A DNA stretch of 39,938 bases from an uncultured Clostridia bacterium (lineage in GTDB: Bacteria; Bacillota; Clostridia; Lachnospirales; CAG-274), in NCBI GenBank assembly GCA_947589665.1, contig CANQBJ010000018.1, forward strand, positions 1 to 39,938, in the 5' to 3' direction. Made by a program: the position numbers and the translations under genes. Below the pieces are notes generated by a model. It was not told the DNA's origin. It saw nothing but the letters and a program-made list of their open reading frames with translations, and did no database searches. Below are positions 15,977-23,194 of the stretch, one piece after another (positions within the stretch are counted from its first letter, which is position 1; every line of letters begins with the position of its first letter).

Positions 15977-16699
15977 TTATGTCATGTATCTGAAAGTGGG
16001 ATTGGCGCCTGTCAGATTGAGAACTCCGGCATAATTTGTGTCCAGATGCTTAAGCACCTCGTTGAGCATAGAAAGCTTTCTGTTGGCATTGTCAAAGGAG
16101 CCGAATTCCACATCTATCTTGCCCATATACAGGTGTATGTCGTTCACATCGCTTACATCCACCCTTATGACATCTGCCAAAAGCTCATGCTTTTCAAAGA
16201 GCTTGGCAAACTCCACCATTGTATCAAAGGCAGAGGGATTGTCTACCTTAAGGGTCTCGCCTATAGTAAAGTCATTGAACTTAAGCCCCTCTACAACAGG
16301 CAGCTGCCTTGTAGTCTTCTTCTGTATGTCAAGTATAAGACCGTTCTCATTTATATACAGATAGCTGCCCATGTATGGCACATAGCCCCTTAGCTTATAT
16401 TCCTTAAGGTCCACTGCCACAGTGGATGGAAATATTCTGTTTATCTTAACGGACTCTACATAATGGCTTGCCATTATATTATCTATGGACTTTGACTTGT
16501 TCATAAGGAATATATTATCGCCCCTCTGTGAGGTAAGCATACCCTCTACCTGCTCTGCCGTCAGGTTGTCAAGGCCGTTTATCTGTATATCCTTTATATC
16601 AAATACAGGAAGCATAAATAGAGTTATAAACACTGCAAGCCCAACAAGAAAAACAAAAGCCGCTATTTTAAGTTTTATATTACCGTTTTTATTCTCCAT
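15977..16699 (-). CDS. ftsQ: Cell division protein FtsQ/DivIB
   Basis: A 240-residue bitopic protein of the divisome. A short basic cytoplasmic part is followed by one membrane helix (about 11-31, AAFVFLVGLAVFITLFML), then a POTRA domain (VFDIKDIQINGLDNLTAEQV, residues 32-100) and the beta domain with GYVPYMGSYLYINENGLIL and LPVVEGL. DivIB links to FtsL/DivIC and regulates septal peptidoglycan synthesis. A minus-strand TTGACA (16772-16767), 17 bases, TATTAT (16749-16744) promoter precedes it. It is followed by ftsZ. Confidence 0.93.
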   Translation of the reverse strand: MENKNGNIKLKIAAFVFLVGLAVFITLFMLPVFDIKDIQINGLDNLTAEQVEGMLTSQRGDNIFLMNKSKSIDNIMASHYVESVKINRIFPSTVAVDLKEYKLRGYVPYMGSYLYINENGLILDIQKKTTRQLPVVEGLKFNDFTIGETLKVDNPSAFDTMVEFAKLFEKHELLADVIRVDVSDVNDIHLYMGKIDVEFGSFDNANRKLSMLNEVLKHLDTNYAGVLNLTGANPTFRYMT

Positions 16700-16743
16700 A
16701 GACCGTCCTCCTGTCCTGGGATGCCATTAATCCACCTGATTAT

Positions 16744-16772
16744 ATAATAAAGGTTATAAAAGAAATTGTCAA
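16744..16772 (-). promoter_or_regulatory. ftsQ promoter
   Basis: TTGACA and TATTAT on the minus strand, 17-base spacer, about 45 bases before the start. It stands divergently next to a TTGACT (16795-16800) that may serve the aldo/keto reductase gene with a long 19-base spacer to TAAAAT (16820-16825). Confidence 0.6.
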
Positions 16773-16844
16773 TCAGAAATTATATGCATAGGTATTGACT
16801 TAAAGCATACTTTAAATGCTAAAATAATGTCGGAAGGTGATAAT

Positions 16845-17996
16845 ATGAAATACAGAGAAATAAAAAGATGCAAAAATATAAAGGTAAGCGAGATAGCTCT
16901 TGGCTGCGAGGGCTTTATAGGAAAAAGCAGAGCAGAATACATAGCTATGACAGACAAGGCCCTTGATCTGGGTATCAACTTCATAGATATGTATACGCCC
17001 GACCCAAGCTTCAGAGACGGCTTTGGCGCCGCAATAAAAGGTAGAAGAGATAAAATGGTACTCCAGGGACATATAGGCTCAGCATGGGAAAACGGACAGT
17101 ATCTCAGGACAAGAGATGTCGCAAAAGCCCAAAAAGCCTTTGAGGATCAGCTTAAAAGACTGGGTACGGACTATCTGGATATAGGTATGATTCACTATGC
17201 AGACGGTGAAAGGGACTTGGACGAAATACTGAACGGAGATTTTATAAGGTACTGCATATCTCTTAAGGAAAAGGGCATTATAAGGGCTCTCGGCATAAGC
17301 TCACACAATCCCATAGCTGCCCGAAGGGCCGTTGAAACAGGGCTTATAGATGTGCTTATGTTTTCTGTAAATGCTGCCTATGATATGCAGCCGCCCAGCG
17401 AAAACGTAGACGATCTCTTTGAACCCGAAAATTATAAAAAAGGCTTTGTAAATGCTGACCCTAACAGGACTGCTCTCTATGAACTGTGTGAAAGAGAGGA
17501 CATCGCCATAGACGTTATGAAGACCTTTGGCGGCGGCGATATGCTAAACGCCGAGCTTTCGCCCTTCGGCGTTGCCTTTAATGAATATCAGTGCATAGAA
17601 TACTGCCTTACAAGACCTGCCGTTGTGTCTGTTATAGCAGGCTGTCACTCCCAGGCGGAAATGGAAAGGCTCTCAGGCTATTACTCAGCCTCAAGAGAGG
17701 AAAAGGATTATTCTGCCGTTCTCTCTAAAATGGATAAATTCAAATTCCACGGCAACTGTATGTACTGCGGCCATTGTGCGCCCTGTACTGTAGGCATAAA
17801 TGTAGCGGATGTCAATAAATATCTTAACCTTTCTCTGGCTCAGGGCTCTGTTCCCGAAACCGTTGCCGATCACTACAAACTCCTTGAGCATCACGCAGGC
17901 GAGTGTATCGGCTGCGGCCGCTGCGAGAAAAATTGCCCCTTTGGTGTGGAGATAATAGATAAGATGAATAAGGCTAGGGATGTTTTCGGGTATTAA
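16845..17996 (+). CDS. Aldo/keto reductase with C-terminal 4Fe-4S ferredoxin domain
   Basis: A 383-residue oxidoreductase. The AKR barrel runs from about 8 to 270 with INFIDMYTPD, the catalytic-region KMVLQGHIGSAW and YLDIGMIHY; the usual catalytic Tyr position reads MYTPDPSF. The C-terminal part holds two cysteine clusters, CMYCGHCAPC and CIGCGRCEKNCPFG, typical of iron-sulfur-fused AKRs of anaerobes. The substrate cannot be told. GGAAGGTGA precedes the ATG at 16845, which I prefer to 16827. The stop is followed within a base or two by copy C of the dispersed element. Confidence 0.9.
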   Translation: MKYREIKRCKNIKVSEIALGCEGFIGKSRAEYIAMTDKALDLGINFIDMYTPDPSFRDGFGAAIKGRRDKMVLQGHIGSAWENGQYLRTRDVAKAQKAFEDQLKRLGTDYLDIGMIHYADGERDLDEILNGDFIRYCISLKEKGIIRALGISSHNPIAARRAVETGLIDVLMFSVNAAYDMQPPSENVDDLFEPENYKKGFVNADPNRTALYELCEREDIAIDVMKTFGGGDMLNAELSPFGVAFNEYQCIEYCLTRPAVVSVIAGCHSQAEMERLSGYYSASREEKDYSAVLSKMDKFKFHGNCMYCGHCAPCTVGINVADVNKYLNLSLAQGSVPETVADHYKLLEHHAGECIGCGRCEKNCPFGVEIIDKMNKARDVFGY

Positions 17997-17997
17997 A

Positions 17998-18135
17998 TTA
18001 AATTTTTGTTTATGTTAGTAAGGCGACCCTTCCACCATGCTGCGCATGGTCCCCCTCCCCTCCGACGCTAACGCTAGGGGAGGTTATTTACCGCAAGGCG
18101 GTGGTAATGGATAAATTTTTGTTTATGTTAGTAGA
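17998..18135 (+). repeat. Dispersed hairpin element, copy C (truncated, with duplicated terminal repeat)
   Basis: The left terminal repeat, stem 1 (ACCATGC, loop TGC, GCATGGT) and stem 2 are present, then after CCGCAAGGCGGTGG the sequence jumps to a second terminal repeat (18112-18134, AAATTTTTGTTTATGTTAGT) in the same direction as the first. Stems 3 and 4 are missing. The element starts directly after the reductase stop codon. Confidence 0.8.
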
Positions 18136-18139
18136 TACG

Positions 18140-18370
18140 ATAAATCCTATGAATTTTTCGTCGGGAGCCATGCGGTTTCCCATTTTATAGGTAACTTTTC
18201 CTATGAATTTTTCCCTCCCGCAGCCGCAGCGTGGCTAAAGCGGGAGTTTTGCCTCTTTTGGGGTCAGTAATTATGGAATGATATAACTTTGTGCCCCAAA
18301 AGCCGTTCGGAGGGTATGGGAACCATCGGAAGGTTCCCATGTTTTTTGTTACTTTTTTTCAAAAAAAGTA
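18140..18370. repeat. Mosaic of short repeats and hairpins
   Basis: TCCTATGAATTTTTC occurs twice (18145-18159 and 18199-18213). CTTTTGGGG and CCCCAAAAG flank an AT-rich loop (18257-18303). ATGGGAACC/GGTTCCCAT (18316-18340) is followed by a T tract like a terminator, and ACTTTTTTT/AAAAAAAGT forms a last hairpin (18351-18369). No gene is visible. It looks like decayed repeat DNA next to copy C and may terminate the reductase transcript. Confidence 0.55.
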
Positions 18371-18664
18371 AATAAAAAATTTCTTATGCTTTTTAAAGCA
18401 AAAAGCATATTTATCTTATTATTTAATAAGATAAACAAAAATTTACCTCATCCACCCTTATCAACCCCGACCAATCTATCATTACAGCCATTAAGCAGAG
18501 ATATTTTCCCAATAAAAGGGGAAACCCCCGATTATTCATCGGGGGCATTTAGTAGGATAAACCATTATTATATAGGATAAAGGAATTTTTAACAACTGCA
18601 TCAATTAAATTGAAACATAGGAGGAATAAACCATATCATTAAAATTCCTTACCATCAAATTATA
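18371..18664. other. Noncoding AT-rich gap
   Basis: Only one clear structure is seen: CCCCCGAT/ATCGGGGG (18525-18545) with a 5-base loop. No ribosome site is followed by a protein-like frame. It separates convergent transcripts of the reductase and transglutaminase genes. Confidence 0.5.
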
Positions 18665-19405
18665 TTAGTTCCAGCCGTAGTGACCGGTTGCCTGGATCTC
18701 AGCATCTGTCTTTAAGAAGTTGTCGTAGCTTAAAGCACCTAAGTCATCAGTTAAGTTGTCATCCCAAGCTACGTCAGCGTGTAACTGAGTACCGTCTACA
18801 GTAACAACATTCCAAGCGTGGTTCATAGCGTCGCTTACTACTATTTCACAAGGAACGCCAAGCTTTTCACAAGCATACTTGAAGCCTAAAGAGAAGGCGT
18901 TGCAAGTACCTGTCTTGTTTACGAATAAGTCGTAAGCAGTGTAAGAAGTGTGTGAGAAATCATAGCTGTAGTTGTTGATGAAGTAGTCATGAACAGCTGT
19001 AAGCTTTTCAACAGTAGTCATTGAAGGATCAACTGTTGCAAGAGCCTCGTTAGCAGCCTTCTCAAAAGATTCCTTCTGAGCCTTGATAGCGTTGCTGTCG
19101 CCGATGTAAGAAACTACAAGCTCCTTAGCATAGCCTGTGTCAGCCATGTAAGTACATTCTACAGAATTGTTTACGAAGAAGTAGTTAGGGTTAGAATCTA
19201 CCATATCTAAGTAAACGTCCATAGCCTCATCAGTTGTTACATTATATTTGCTGATATCGATAACAGTGTTAAGACCGTCGATACCGTTGTCAATTGCATT
19301 CTCTAAGCCTGCTACATCTGCTGCGCTTACTGCTGCAGTCATCATTAATGCAGCTGCTGTTGTTGTGATTATTGCTTTTGCTATATTTTTTAATGTCTTT
19401 TTCAT
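18665..19405 (-). CDS. Secreted transglutaminase-like cysteine protease-fold protein
   Basis: A 246-residue protein with a signal peptide (residues 1-28, ending AVSAAD). The transglutaminase-core triad is intact: Cys in NKTGTCNAFSLGF, His in DAMNHAWNVV and Asp in LHADVAWDD. Members of this family act as peptidases, cross-linkers or inactive scaffolds at the cell surface. I chose the ATG at 19405: AAGGGG lies 9 bases upstream, and the earlier frame runs into the regulatory leader. A GEMM-I riboswitch with terminator precedes it, so expression should follow cyclic dinucleotide level, as with surface and adhesion genes. The gene uses fewer ATA codons than its neighbours, suggesting high expression. 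Confidence 0.9.
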   Translation of the reverse strand: MKKTLKNIAKAIITTTAAALMMTAAVSAADVAGLENAIDNGIDGLNTVIDISKYNVTTDEAMDVYLDMVDSNPNYFFVNNSVECTYMADTGYAKELVVSYIGDSNAIKAQKESFEKAANEALATVDPSMTTVEKLTAVHDYFINNYSYDFSHTSYTAYDLFVNKTGTCNAFSLGFKYACEKLGVPCEIVVSDAMNHAWNVVTVDGTQLHADVAWDDNLTDDLGALSYDNFLKTDAEIQATGHYGWN

Positions 19406-19455
19406 ATCCGTCATCCCCTTGATCTGATTTGAAATCTTTAACTGAAAATAAAAAA

Positions 19456-19480
19456 CGTTGCCTTTATGTGAGTGGCAACG
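19456..19480 (-). terminator. Riboswitch-controlled intrinsic terminator
   Basis: On the minus strand CGTTGCC pairs with GGCAACG and a TTTTTT tract follows. It sits between the aptamer and the transglutaminase start. The GGCAAC arm could alternatively pair with GGTTGCC of the aptamer's closing stem, giving a ready switch mechanism. Confidence 0.8.
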
Positions 19481-19542
19481 CAACTAATTCAGCGAGTCAT
19501 TTCTGACTTTTAGCTTTATGCTGAATCTACTGTCCTAAAAAA

Positions 19543-19617
19543 CAGGCAACCGGCTGGCTTGCTCTTTCGAGGTTAGCCCCATGGCTTTGCGTCCTTGACT
19601 TTCATCAAGTTTGCCCA
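19543..19617 (-). promoter_or_regulatory. Cyclic-di-GMP-I (GEMM-I) riboswitch aptamer
   Basis: On the minus strand the aptamer begins GGGCAAAC, then a GAAA-capped stem (CTTGATGAAAGTCAAG), the invariant GACGCAAAGCC, GGGGCTAACC with the second stem, and closes CAGCCGGTTGCC. These are the conserved parts of the GEMM-I class that binds c-di-GMP (a subclass binds cGAMP). A long hairpin just 5' of it (19615-19659, ATTCA/TGAAT and GATTTC/GAAATC) is extra. The leader continues about 60 bases to a terminator, so control is by premature termination. ON or OFF polarity cannot be decided by eye. Confidence 0.88.
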
Positions 19618-19697
19618 ATATTCAATTAGCGATTTCAATAAGAGAAATCTGAATATGGCACATAATATGCTCGCAGGATATTTCCTACGTTAGACTT

Positions 19698-19726
19698 AGT
19701 ATACTACTATGCAAGTAAAAAGTCAA
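19698..19726 (-). promoter_or_regulatory. Promoter of the riboswitch-transglutaminase unit
   Basis: Minus strand TTGACT (19726-19721), 17 bases, TATACT (19703-19698). The start of transcription would be near 19691, about 75 bases before the aptamer. Confidence 0.75.
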
Positions 19727-19775
19727 TACCTTTTTTGTAAAAATCTTGCATAAACAATTACATAAATTATGGCGT

Positions 19776-20570
19776 TCATTTGTGCAATAATTCAAGCTTT
19801 TCCATAAGCTCGCTTACAGTCACAAACTCTATACCCTTGTTTTCAAGGCCTTTGCAGGTGTTTTTGATAGCCTGAGCCGTTACAACACCGCCCTCGGCGC
19901 CAACATGACCTATTGCTACGGCATAGCCCCTTTCAAGAGCTATCTTTCCCGTTTTATTCATATTTTCCGTTATTTTGCTGATATCCTGAGTGCTGTCCAG
20001 AAAAACGTCTCTCTTTATATAAGGAAGAGATATTTCCTTTGCTATTTCTTCTGCCGCTGATTTTCCCGTGGTGACGCTATCTACAAAAAATATGCCCTTA
20101 TCCTTTGCATAGGTAAGTATGGCTCTCATTTTGTCCTTGTCCTCTGTTATGGCAGAGCCCATATGATTATTAAAGCCCTTTACCTTGTCAAGAGAGGCAA
20201 GATTTTCGGCAAATACATTTTTTGCCTCCTCCGTACTCATGGCGGAAAGTATAGGCACAGGTCCCAGCCAGCTGCGTTTTCCTGTATGGGCCTCCATAGG
20301 CTGATGGAGTATCGCTTCTTTTCCGCAGGCAATAAGTCTGTCCTGCTCATCCTGTGAGTATGGCATAGACGGCATTACCGCTCCCGTAAACTTAATGGGA
20401 AGATCAAGCATTTCCTCTGTTCCCTTTGAGCCGTTGCCGAAATCGTCTATTATTATTGCTATGTACTTCTTGTCCTCCGCCGCATTTACCTTTGCCAGTC
20501 TGAAAAGCAGAAATGCAAGTATGGCGGCAAGTATTATTTCTACTATAATATAGAAGAGTTTTTTTGACAT
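19776..20570 (-). CDS. Divergent polysaccharide deacetylase (YibQ family)
   Basis: A 264-residue protein with an N-terminal membrane anchor (about 5-24) and an extracytoplasmic domain. IAIIIDDFGNGSKGTEEML, AVMPSMPYS, HQPMEAH, NNHMGSAIT and VDSVTTGKS are the recurring motifs of the divergent polysaccharide deacetylase family (DUF610), a relative of the NodB carbohydrate esterases. Substrate and catalytic activity are not established for most members. AAGGAG is the ribosome site. A terminator-like hairpin and the small-RNA candidate lie upstream; these could also be part of its leader. Confidence 0.9.
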   Translation of the reverse strand: MSKKLFYIIVEIILAAILAFLLFRLAKVNAAEDKKYIAIIIDDFGNGSKGTEEMLDLPIKFTGAVMPSMPYSQDEQDRLIACGKEAILHQPMEAHTGKRSWLGPVPILSAMSTEEAKNVFAENLASLDKVKGFNNHMGSAITEDKDKMRAILTYAKDKGIFFVDSVTTGKSAAEEIAKEISLPYIKRDVFLDSTQDISKITENMNKTGKIALERGYAVAIGHVGAEGGVVTAQAIKNTCKGLENKGIEFVTVSELMEKLELLHK

Positions 20571-20624
20571 AATTTTTCTCCTTTACCATATATTAATATA
20601 TATGAGGTGAAAAATATTTTTAGA

Positions 20625-20751
20625 CAGAAAAAAGCAGCCTGCGATCGGCTGCTTTTTCCTAAAGAGAAGGTATTTTTATGGGGTTTACAGTTTAATTTAC
20701 ATTTTTGAGGGATGTATAAACTGTAATGTGAAAATATTAGGGGTTTTCACA
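20625..20751 (-). ncRNA. Candidate small RNA with C-rich loops
   Basis: On the minus strand an extended -10 promoter (TGCTATAAT, 20766-20758) places the start near 20751. The RNA would open directly with a perfect 8-bp hairpin TGTGAAAA/TTTTCACA whose 9-base loop is CCCCTAATA. A second hairpin follows (20726-20685, TTACAGTTTA arms, loop CCTCAAAAA preceded by an unpaired-prone ATCC), then a linker with AACCCCATA, and finally a terminator. Hairpins exposing CCCC/CCCT are typical of Firmicutes small RNAs that pair with Shine-Dalgarno sequences. It could instead be an attenuated leader of the deacetylase gene. The remainder of the gap, 20764-20978, shows no other feature. Confidence 0.5.
20628..20657. 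terminator. Intrinsic terminator
   Basis: AAAAAGCAGCC and GGCTGCTTTTT pair around TGCGATC. Symmetric A and T tracts allow use from both strands. On the minus strand it would end the small-RNA candidate or the BofC-like transcript. Confidence 0.85.
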
Positions 20752-20757
20752 GTTGTT

Positions 20758-20766
20758 ATTATAGCA
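20758..20766 (-). promoter_or_regulatory. Extended -10 promoter of the small-RNA candidate
   Basis: TGCTATAAT on the minus strand; only a weak TGAACA (20788-20783) with a 19-base spacer is seen as -35, which the TGn extension can offset. Confidence 0.5.
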
Positions 20767-20978
20767 GAACGCAATAGAAAAGTGTTCACAAACATAGGCT
20801 TGTTTTGAAAATTTTTTTGTGTATTTTGGACACGGTTTTTACACAAAAATCAATATTGTACAAAAAATCGCCTCCTGGCGCTTAAAAATGCAACATTTTT
20901 TTACACCCTCAGAACAGGCATAAATTGGCATTTAACAGGCTTATACAAGGGCTGCGGCGCCTTAGCCGTGCTAAAGGA

Positions 20979-21515
20979 TTATGTCTCCAGGCTCTCCAGA
21001 TAACGCATAAGATTTAACTCGCCATCAATGTCTACACCCTGTTCAAAAAGCTTTTTATCGGCTGCGCTCAATGAGGCTACAGGTGTTGAAGTAATTTCCT
21101 TAAGAGCATCGCTTTCTTTGTAGTACACTGCCACATAGCCATCCTTTTCTCTGAGCGTGTAGTGCTGTGAGCTGCGGCAGTCCATATTTTTATTGAACAC
21201 TATACGCTTGTCGCTAAAGCTTGTCATCTGCCATGTGTCATAAGCCTGAGCCACGTCCTCTCTGTCCCAGCCATACATATAGTACTGGGGCAGACGTTCT
21301 ATGGTCTCGGAAAAGCCGTCATTGTAGTTATATACAAATTCCATGACCGTATTTTCGCCTACCGTTTCGCCCTTTGGAGCCTCAGCGGCAAGGGCAGGAC
21401 TGCCGTAGGCAATATTTTCCTCACCCTTTAATGTATTCACATATCCAAGCCAGCCTCCCAAGGCGGCTGCCCCTATACCCATAAGCATTATAAAGCATAT
21501 TTTAATACCTCTCAT
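20979..21515 (-). CDS. Membrane-anchored BofC C-terminal-domain-like protein
   Basis: A 178-residue protein with one N-terminal membrane segment (about 4-24, ICFIMLMGIGAAALGGWLGY) and an outside domain. The C-terminal 60 residues, with KDGYVAVYYKESD and the tail ADKKLFEQGVDIDGELNLMR, resemble the C-terminal domain of BofC, the intercompartmental signalling protein that restrains sigma-K processing in spore formers. The region with YNYNDGFSETIERLPQYYMYG is family-like too. The ATG at 21515 follows GAGGTGG; a GTG at 21524 is less well placed. The role here is inferred; the organism need not sporulate. Confidence 0.6.
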   Translation of the reverse strand: MRGIKICFIMLMGIGAAALGGWLGYVNTLKGEENIAYGSPALAAEAPKGETVGENTVMEFVYNYNDGFSETIERLPQYYMYGWDREDVAQAYDTWQMTSFSDKRIVFNKNMDCRSSQHYTLREKDGYVAVYYKESDALKEITSTPVASLSAADKKLFEQGVDIDGELNLMRYLESLET

Positions 21516-21629
21516 ATAAACCACCTCATTATGATTATTTCCACTCTTTAGCGTTTATATACAATAAAAGGTATTATTTTTGTAAAACAAGGCATAATTA
21601 TTTATGAATAAATTTAAGGAGTGAAAAAT

Positions 21630-22268
21630 ATGGAAAACAAATATCCCTTTGAGCTTATGCCCCTGCCCTATGAATATGAGGCGCTGGAACCCTATATTGA
21701 CGCAGAAACACTGCACTATCATCACGACAAGCATCTTAAGACCTATGTTGATAATCTGAATAACGCGCTTAAGGACTATCCGGAGCTTCAAAACGCTTCT
21801 CTTACTACGCTGCTGGTAAACATTGAGGAGCTTCCGCCTGCCGTTCAGAATGCAGTGAGGAACAACGGCGGCGGTGTGTTCAATCATAATCTCTATTTTT
21901 CCGCCATGAGAAGCCCAAGAGAGGACAACAAGCCCACAGGCACCCTGGCTGAAAGAATAAATAAGCAGTTCGGCTCCTTTGAGGGCTTTAAGAATGAGCT
22001 TGCCGCAAAGAGCATAGGTCAGTTCGGCTCAGGCTACGGCTGGCTTGTGACGGATAAGGACGGCAATCTCGATATAGTGTCCTCGCCTAACCAGAATACA
22101 CCTATAGGTATGTATGTAATGCCCCTTGTCCCCATTGACGTATGGGAACACGCCTATTATCTGAAATACAAAAATTTGAGGAAGGACTATGTTGAAAACT
22201 GGTTCAAGCTTGCCAACTGGGACTATATAGAGGAGCTTTATAAAAACAGAGAAAATTTCTTCAAATAA
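21630..22268 (+). CDS. sodA: Superoxide dismutase, Fe/Mn family
   Basis: A 212-residue enzyme that dismutates superoxide. The four metal ligands are present: His31 in LHYHHDKHL, His in FNHNLYFSAM, and Asp and His in PIDVWEHAYYLKYKN. GSGYGWLV precedes the second half. Metal choice (iron or manganese) cannot be read with confidence. AAGGAG is 10 bases before the ATG at 21630. The ferritin gene follows 72 bases downstream with its own promoter; together they form an oxygen/iron stress pair, useful to an anaerobe exposed to oxygen. Confidence 0.96.
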   Translation: MENKYPFELMPLPYEYEALEPYIDAETLHYHHDKHLKTYVDNLNNALKDYPELQNASLTTLLVNIEELPPAVQNAVRNNGGGVFNHNLYFSAMRSPREDNKPTGTLAERINKQFGSFEGFKNELAAKSIGQFGSGYGWLVTDKDGNLDIVSSPNQNTPIGMYVMPLVPIDVWEHAYYLKYKNLRKDYVENWFKLANWDYIEELYKNRENFFK

Positions 22269-22269
22269 A

Positions 22270-22298
22270 TTGAATTGTATGGAGATTTATGTTATAAT
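22270..22298 (+). promoter_or_regulatory. Ferritin gene promoter
   Basis: TTGAAT (22270-22275), 17-base spacer, TATAAT (22293-22298). An imperfect dyad CTATCGAAAAATAG lies just downstream, near the start of transcription (about 22301-22315), and could be an operator. Confidence 0.8.
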
Positions 22299-22340
22299 GA
22301 CTATCGAAAAATAGTTATTATTTCCAAAGGAGGATAAAAT

Positions 22341-22853
22341 ATGCTTGACAAGAAAGTTATCAAATTATTAAACGAACAGGTAAACAAGGAATTTTATTCA
22401 GCCTATCTCTATCTTGACTTTGCTAATTTCTTTAGCGCAAAGGGTCTTGACGGCTTTGCTAACTGGTATGAGATACAGGCTATGGAAGAAAGAGACCACG
22501 CTATGCTCTTCTATAAATACCTTCACAACAACAATGTGGCTGTGGAGCTTGACGCTATAGATAAGCCTTCCGTAAAGCTCAGCGCTCTTATGGATCCCCT
22601 TAAGGAGGGTCTTAAGCATGAGGAATACGTTACAAGCCTTATCAACGATATATATGCTGCCGCTCACGACGCAAAGGACTACAGAACTATGCAGTTTTTG
22701 GATTGGTTCGTAAAGGAACAGGGCGAGGAAGAAGTAAATGCCAATGATATGATAACTAAGATGGAGCTCTTCGGCAATGATCCAAAGGGACTTTATATGC
22801 TTAACTCTGAGCTTAAAGCAAGAGTATACAGTGCTCCTTCTTTAGTGCTTTAA
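22341..22853 (+). CDS. ftnA: Non-heme ferritin
   Basis: A 170-residue bacterial ferritin forming the 24-subunit iron store. Ferroxidase-site residues are visible: Glu in VNKEFYSAYLYLD, and Glu/His in MEERDHAMLFYKYL, with the later EQGEEEVNAND segment giving the third glutamates. No heme-binding methionine of the bacterioferritin type stands out. AAAGGAGG lies 7 bases before the ATG. It has its own promoter behind superoxide dismutase. Confidence 0.96.
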   Translation: MLDKKVIKLLNEQVNKEFYSAYLYLDFANFFSAKGLDGFANWYEIQAMEERDHAMLFYKYLHNNNVAVELDAIDKPSVKLSALMDPLKEGLKHEEYVTSLINDIYAAAHDAKDYRTMQFLDWFVKEQGEEEVNANDMITKMELFGNDPKGLYMLNSELKARVYSAPSLVL

Positions 22854-22888
22854 TTAATAAAGATAACGCATTAAGCGTTAAATAAAAG

Positions 22889-22968
22889 AAGCTACAACAG
22901 TGTACCATCCCCAAAAGTCAGATCAAATTATGGACAGGGCTGGGATATTGCAGTAGTTTCTTTTTTTA
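22889..22968 (+). other. Folded 3' region after ferritin ending in a T tract
   Basis: AGAAGCTAC (22890-22898) pairs with GTAGTTTCT (one G-T pair), followed by a TTTTTTT tract; inside, ATCCC pairs with GGGAT and GTC with GAC. This is a multi-branched fold of about 70 bases ahead of the T run, larger than a simple terminator. It may be the ferritin terminator or a separate structured RNA. I could not match it to a known class. Confidence 0.45.
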
Positions 22969-23009
22969 ATTTTTTTAACTGTGAGTTATAACTCACAGTT
23001 AAAAAAATT
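22968..23009. repeat. 42-bp perfect palindrome
   Basis: AATTTTTTTAACTGTGAGTT is mirrored without mismatch around the centre TTATAA (22986-22991). It works as a cruciform or bidirectional terminator between the convergent ferritin and glgA units. Confidence 0.9.
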
Positions 23010-23010
23010 A

Positions 23011-23190
23011 AGTTCGGAAATTGCTTGCCAGGCACTTTTAAAATCGGATTTTTCCCTTAATAATTATAATTAGGAAAAATCCGTTTTATACTGGCAAGCT
23101 TTAAATTTTCGAACTGAATCGACGGTTTTGCCACGATGGCAAAATCGTCGATCCTGCGGTGTGAATGGCTTTTTTCAACTAACTTTATTT
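23011..23190. repeat. Nested hairpin repeat (second repeat family)
   Basis: Three stems nest within one another: AGTTCG/CGAACT (23011 and 23110), GCTTGCCAG/CTGGCAAGC (23023 and 23091) and CGGATTTTTCC/GGAAAAATCCG (23045 and 23073). A fourth, ATCGACGGTTTTGCCA with its near-perfect complement, follows at 23118-23152. Part of it recurs in decayed form at 12186-12245. No coding frame is credible here. Confidence 0.7.
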
Positions 23191-23194
23191 TTGT

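Noticed and set aside
16795..16825. Aldo/keto reductase promoter TTGACT...TAAAAT
   Set aside because: The 19-base spacer is long, so it is mentioned only with the ftsQ promoter and not listed on its own.
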